Of a DNA stretch of 64,000 bases, positions 62,788 to 64,000 are shown piece by piece. The stretch's first letter is position 1, and the number at the start of each line of letters is the position of its first letter. Under the pieces are notes generated by a model. It searched no databases, was not told the DNA's origin, and saw only the letters and a program-made list of their open reading frames with translations. The stretch is taken from the NCBI RefSeq assembly GCF_900291015.1, contig NZ_OLKL01000010.1, positions 124,367-188,366 on the forward strand. Direction: 5' to 3'. The position numbers were made by a program, and so were the translations under genes. This DNA comes from Pseudomonas persica (GTDB lineage: Bacteria; Pseudomonadota; Gammaproteobacteria; Pseudomonadales; Pseudomonadaceae).

Positions 62788-63206
62788 GAAGTTGAATTTC
62801 CGAGCAGTATTGTTACGGATTCTGTAAAAGACTGTTGCTCAATAAGTCATAGTCAAGGGTTGGCGACCTATCTACAATCGCCCCCAATTTCCGTTCGGCA
62901 CTGCTTGCAAGTCGCAGGATTGAAGGAAGCCCCAGCGCTCCTTTTTGCTGACTTCGTCAAGTTTCGCCCAACGGCGATACCGGGCGGACCCCCCTCCGCG
63001 TTTTCCCGCACCAAATGGACTTGGTCTGAAGTACAGGCCTGTTGCCTACGAAACCATAAGCACCGCTAACCCGCTTGACGCCAAGGTCCTGCAGTCGGAT
63101 CCCGGGCAGGAGCGAGTACGGGCGCGAAATGCCGCACTTGGCAGGACGAAGTGTTGGCTACCAAAACACAAATTGCATTGAAGCAAGCTGATCTAGAGGT
63201 CGTGAG

Positions 63207-64000
63207 ATGAGTAAAAAGCGTTACCCCAGACTGTTTGGCATATTGCCCTTTTTAGGCATGCTTTTACTCAGTGGGTGCAACTGGACCCTGCTCGACCCGA
63301 AGGGCCAGGTCGGCATTGAGCAAAAGAACCTGATCCTGATCGCTACCGGCCTGATGCTGCTGGTGGTGATTCCTGTCATTATCATGACCGTGGTTTTCGC
63401 CTGGAAGTACCGTGCTTCCAACAAGGCCGCCACCTACACCCCTGACTGGTCGCACTCGACCAAGATCGAAGCCGCGGTGTGGATCATCCCGATCCTGATC
63501 ATCATCGCCCTGGGTTACTTCACCTACCACTCCACCCACAAGCTGGACCCGTACCGTCCGCTGGATTCCGACGTGAAGCCAGTGCAGATCGACGTGGTCG
63601 CGCTGGACTGGAAGTGGCTGTTCATCTACCCGGAGCAGGGCATTGCCACGGTCAACAAGATCGTCTTCCCGGCTAACACCCCGGTCAACTTCCGCGTCAC
63701 TTCCGATGCCGTGATGAACTCGTTCTTCATCCCGGGCCTGGGCGGTCAGATCTACGCCATGGCCGGCATGACCACCAAGCTGCACCTGATCGCCAACGAA
63801 AACGGCGAGTTCGACGGTATCAGCGCCAACTACAGCGGTGCTGGCTTCACCGGCATGAAATTCAAGGCTACTGCCACCTCTCAGGAAGACTTCGACAAGT
63901 GGGTCGCCGAGGTCAAGCAGTCGCCGAAGAAGCTGGACAAGGCCGAATACGACGCCTTGGCCAAACCAAGCGAAAACAACCCAGTCGCGCTGTATAGCGA
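63207..64000 (+). CDS. cyoA: cytochrome o ubiquinol oxidase subunit II (partial)
   Basis: Subunit II of the proton-pumping bo3-type quinol oxidase. 264 codons are present; the gene continues past the window. A lipoprotein signal [24 protein letters not shown] gives Cys24. Two TM helices follow (about 40-65 and 87-105), then the cupredoxin domain ([20 protein letters not shown]...). The CuA ligands of cytochrome c oxidases are absent, as expected for a quinol oxidase. RBS AGAGG eight bases before ATG 63207. cyoBCDE should follow beyond the edge. Confidence 0.95.
   Translation, partial: MSKKRYPRLFGILPFLGMLLLSGCNWTLLDPKGQVGIEQKNLILIATGLMLLVVIPVIIMTVVFAWKYRASNKAATYTPDWSHSTKIEAAVWIIPILIIIALGYFTYHSTHKLDPYRPLDSDVKPVQIDVVALDWKWLFIYPEQGIATVNKIVFPANTPVNFRVTSDAVMNSFFIPGLGGQIYAMAGMTTKLHLIANENGEFDGISANYSGAGFTGMKFKATATSQEDFDKWVAEVKQSPKKLDKAEYDALAKPSENNPVALYS

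Larger units (their letters stand above)
62648..63206. promoter_or_regulatory. cyo operon upstream region
   Basis: About 560 bp without a convincing gene. It contains an ANR box (62713-62726), a RegA/PrrA/RoxR-type inverted repeat (62773-62787) and a possible -10 TACAAT (62873-62878). If that promoter is used, the cyoA leader would be about 320 nt, long enough for post-transcriptional control. No riboswitch class is recognised. Confidence 0.6.

Noticed and set aside
62713-63069. 118-codon open frame upstream of cyoA
   Set aside because: It starts at the ANR box, has no RBS, many Cys/Ser runs and no recognisable family; the region is better explained as regulatory.

Overview
The window looks like a chromosomal segment of a fluorescent pseudomonad of the Pseudomonas putida group. 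The evidence is high GC content with strong third-position bias, gene content and order that I recognise from that group (hemH, upp-uraA, hpt, mqo, alkK-type ligase, pta, trxB, nadC, ampDE, fruR-fruBKA, norR-hmp, dsbB, cyo), and many palindromic REP elements in gene-to-gene spacers. I see no rRNA, tRNA, insertion sequence, prophage or CRISPR array. It is mostly core chromosome, not an island.

Layout. 0-3.2 kb: the start of a leftward gene, a renalase-like FAD oxidoreductase, a TIGR01777 epimerase and ferrochelatase. Two near-identical sites of the kind bound by light/B12-sensing MerR regulators (LitR/CarH type) sit before the two leftward genes. 3.3-6.5 kb: pyrimidine and purine salvage (uraA, upp, hpt) and a WbuC cupin. 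6.6-15.5 kb: small conserved proteins, malate:quinone oxidoreductase, a YajG lipoprotein, an acyltransferase, YedK, an M48 peptidase lipoprotein, and a GDT1-type Mn exporter behind a clear yybP-ykoY manganese riboswitch. 15.5-28.6 kb: rsmC, hydroxypyruvate/glycerate dehydrogenase, a medium-chain acyl-CoA ligase, a DUF1302-DUF1329 cell-envelope pair, a MalT-like LuxR regulator, and a receiver-TPR protein translationally coupled to a soluble histidine kinase.

28.7-46 kb: a metallo-beta-lactamase-fold hydrolase, an OmpA-type lipoprotein, pta, an FKBP isomerase, glutathione peroxidase with a structured upstream element, a glycosyltransferase, a BdlA-like chemoreceptor, cysZ, trxB, nadC, a DUF1631 protein, ampD-ampE, and tatD-fruR. 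A 310-bp tandem duplication has left a broken copy of the tatD 3' end. 46-52 kb: the complete fructose PTS operon fruBKA with a Cra/FruR-type operator. 52-61.6 kb: a DUF2383 protein with a sigma54-type promoter, a diguanylate cyclase, an OprD-family porin, a YkgJ protein, CheV, and divergent norR/hmp with three spaced NorR-like sites. 61.6-64 kb: a palindrome-rich spacer, dsbB, a long regulatory region with an ANR box and a RegA/PrrA/RoxR-type site, and the first 264 codons of cyoA, cut by the window end.

Functionally the segment joins central carbon handling (fructose PTS, acetyl phosphate, malate oxidation, fatty-acid activation) with redox and respiratory control (trxB, gpx, hmp, dsbB, cyo). 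The most informative non-coding items are the LitR-like operators, the Mn riboswitch with a visible 10-bp switching helix, the structured element before gpx, the tatD duplication and the regulatory sites before hmp, cyoA and the DUF2383 gene.
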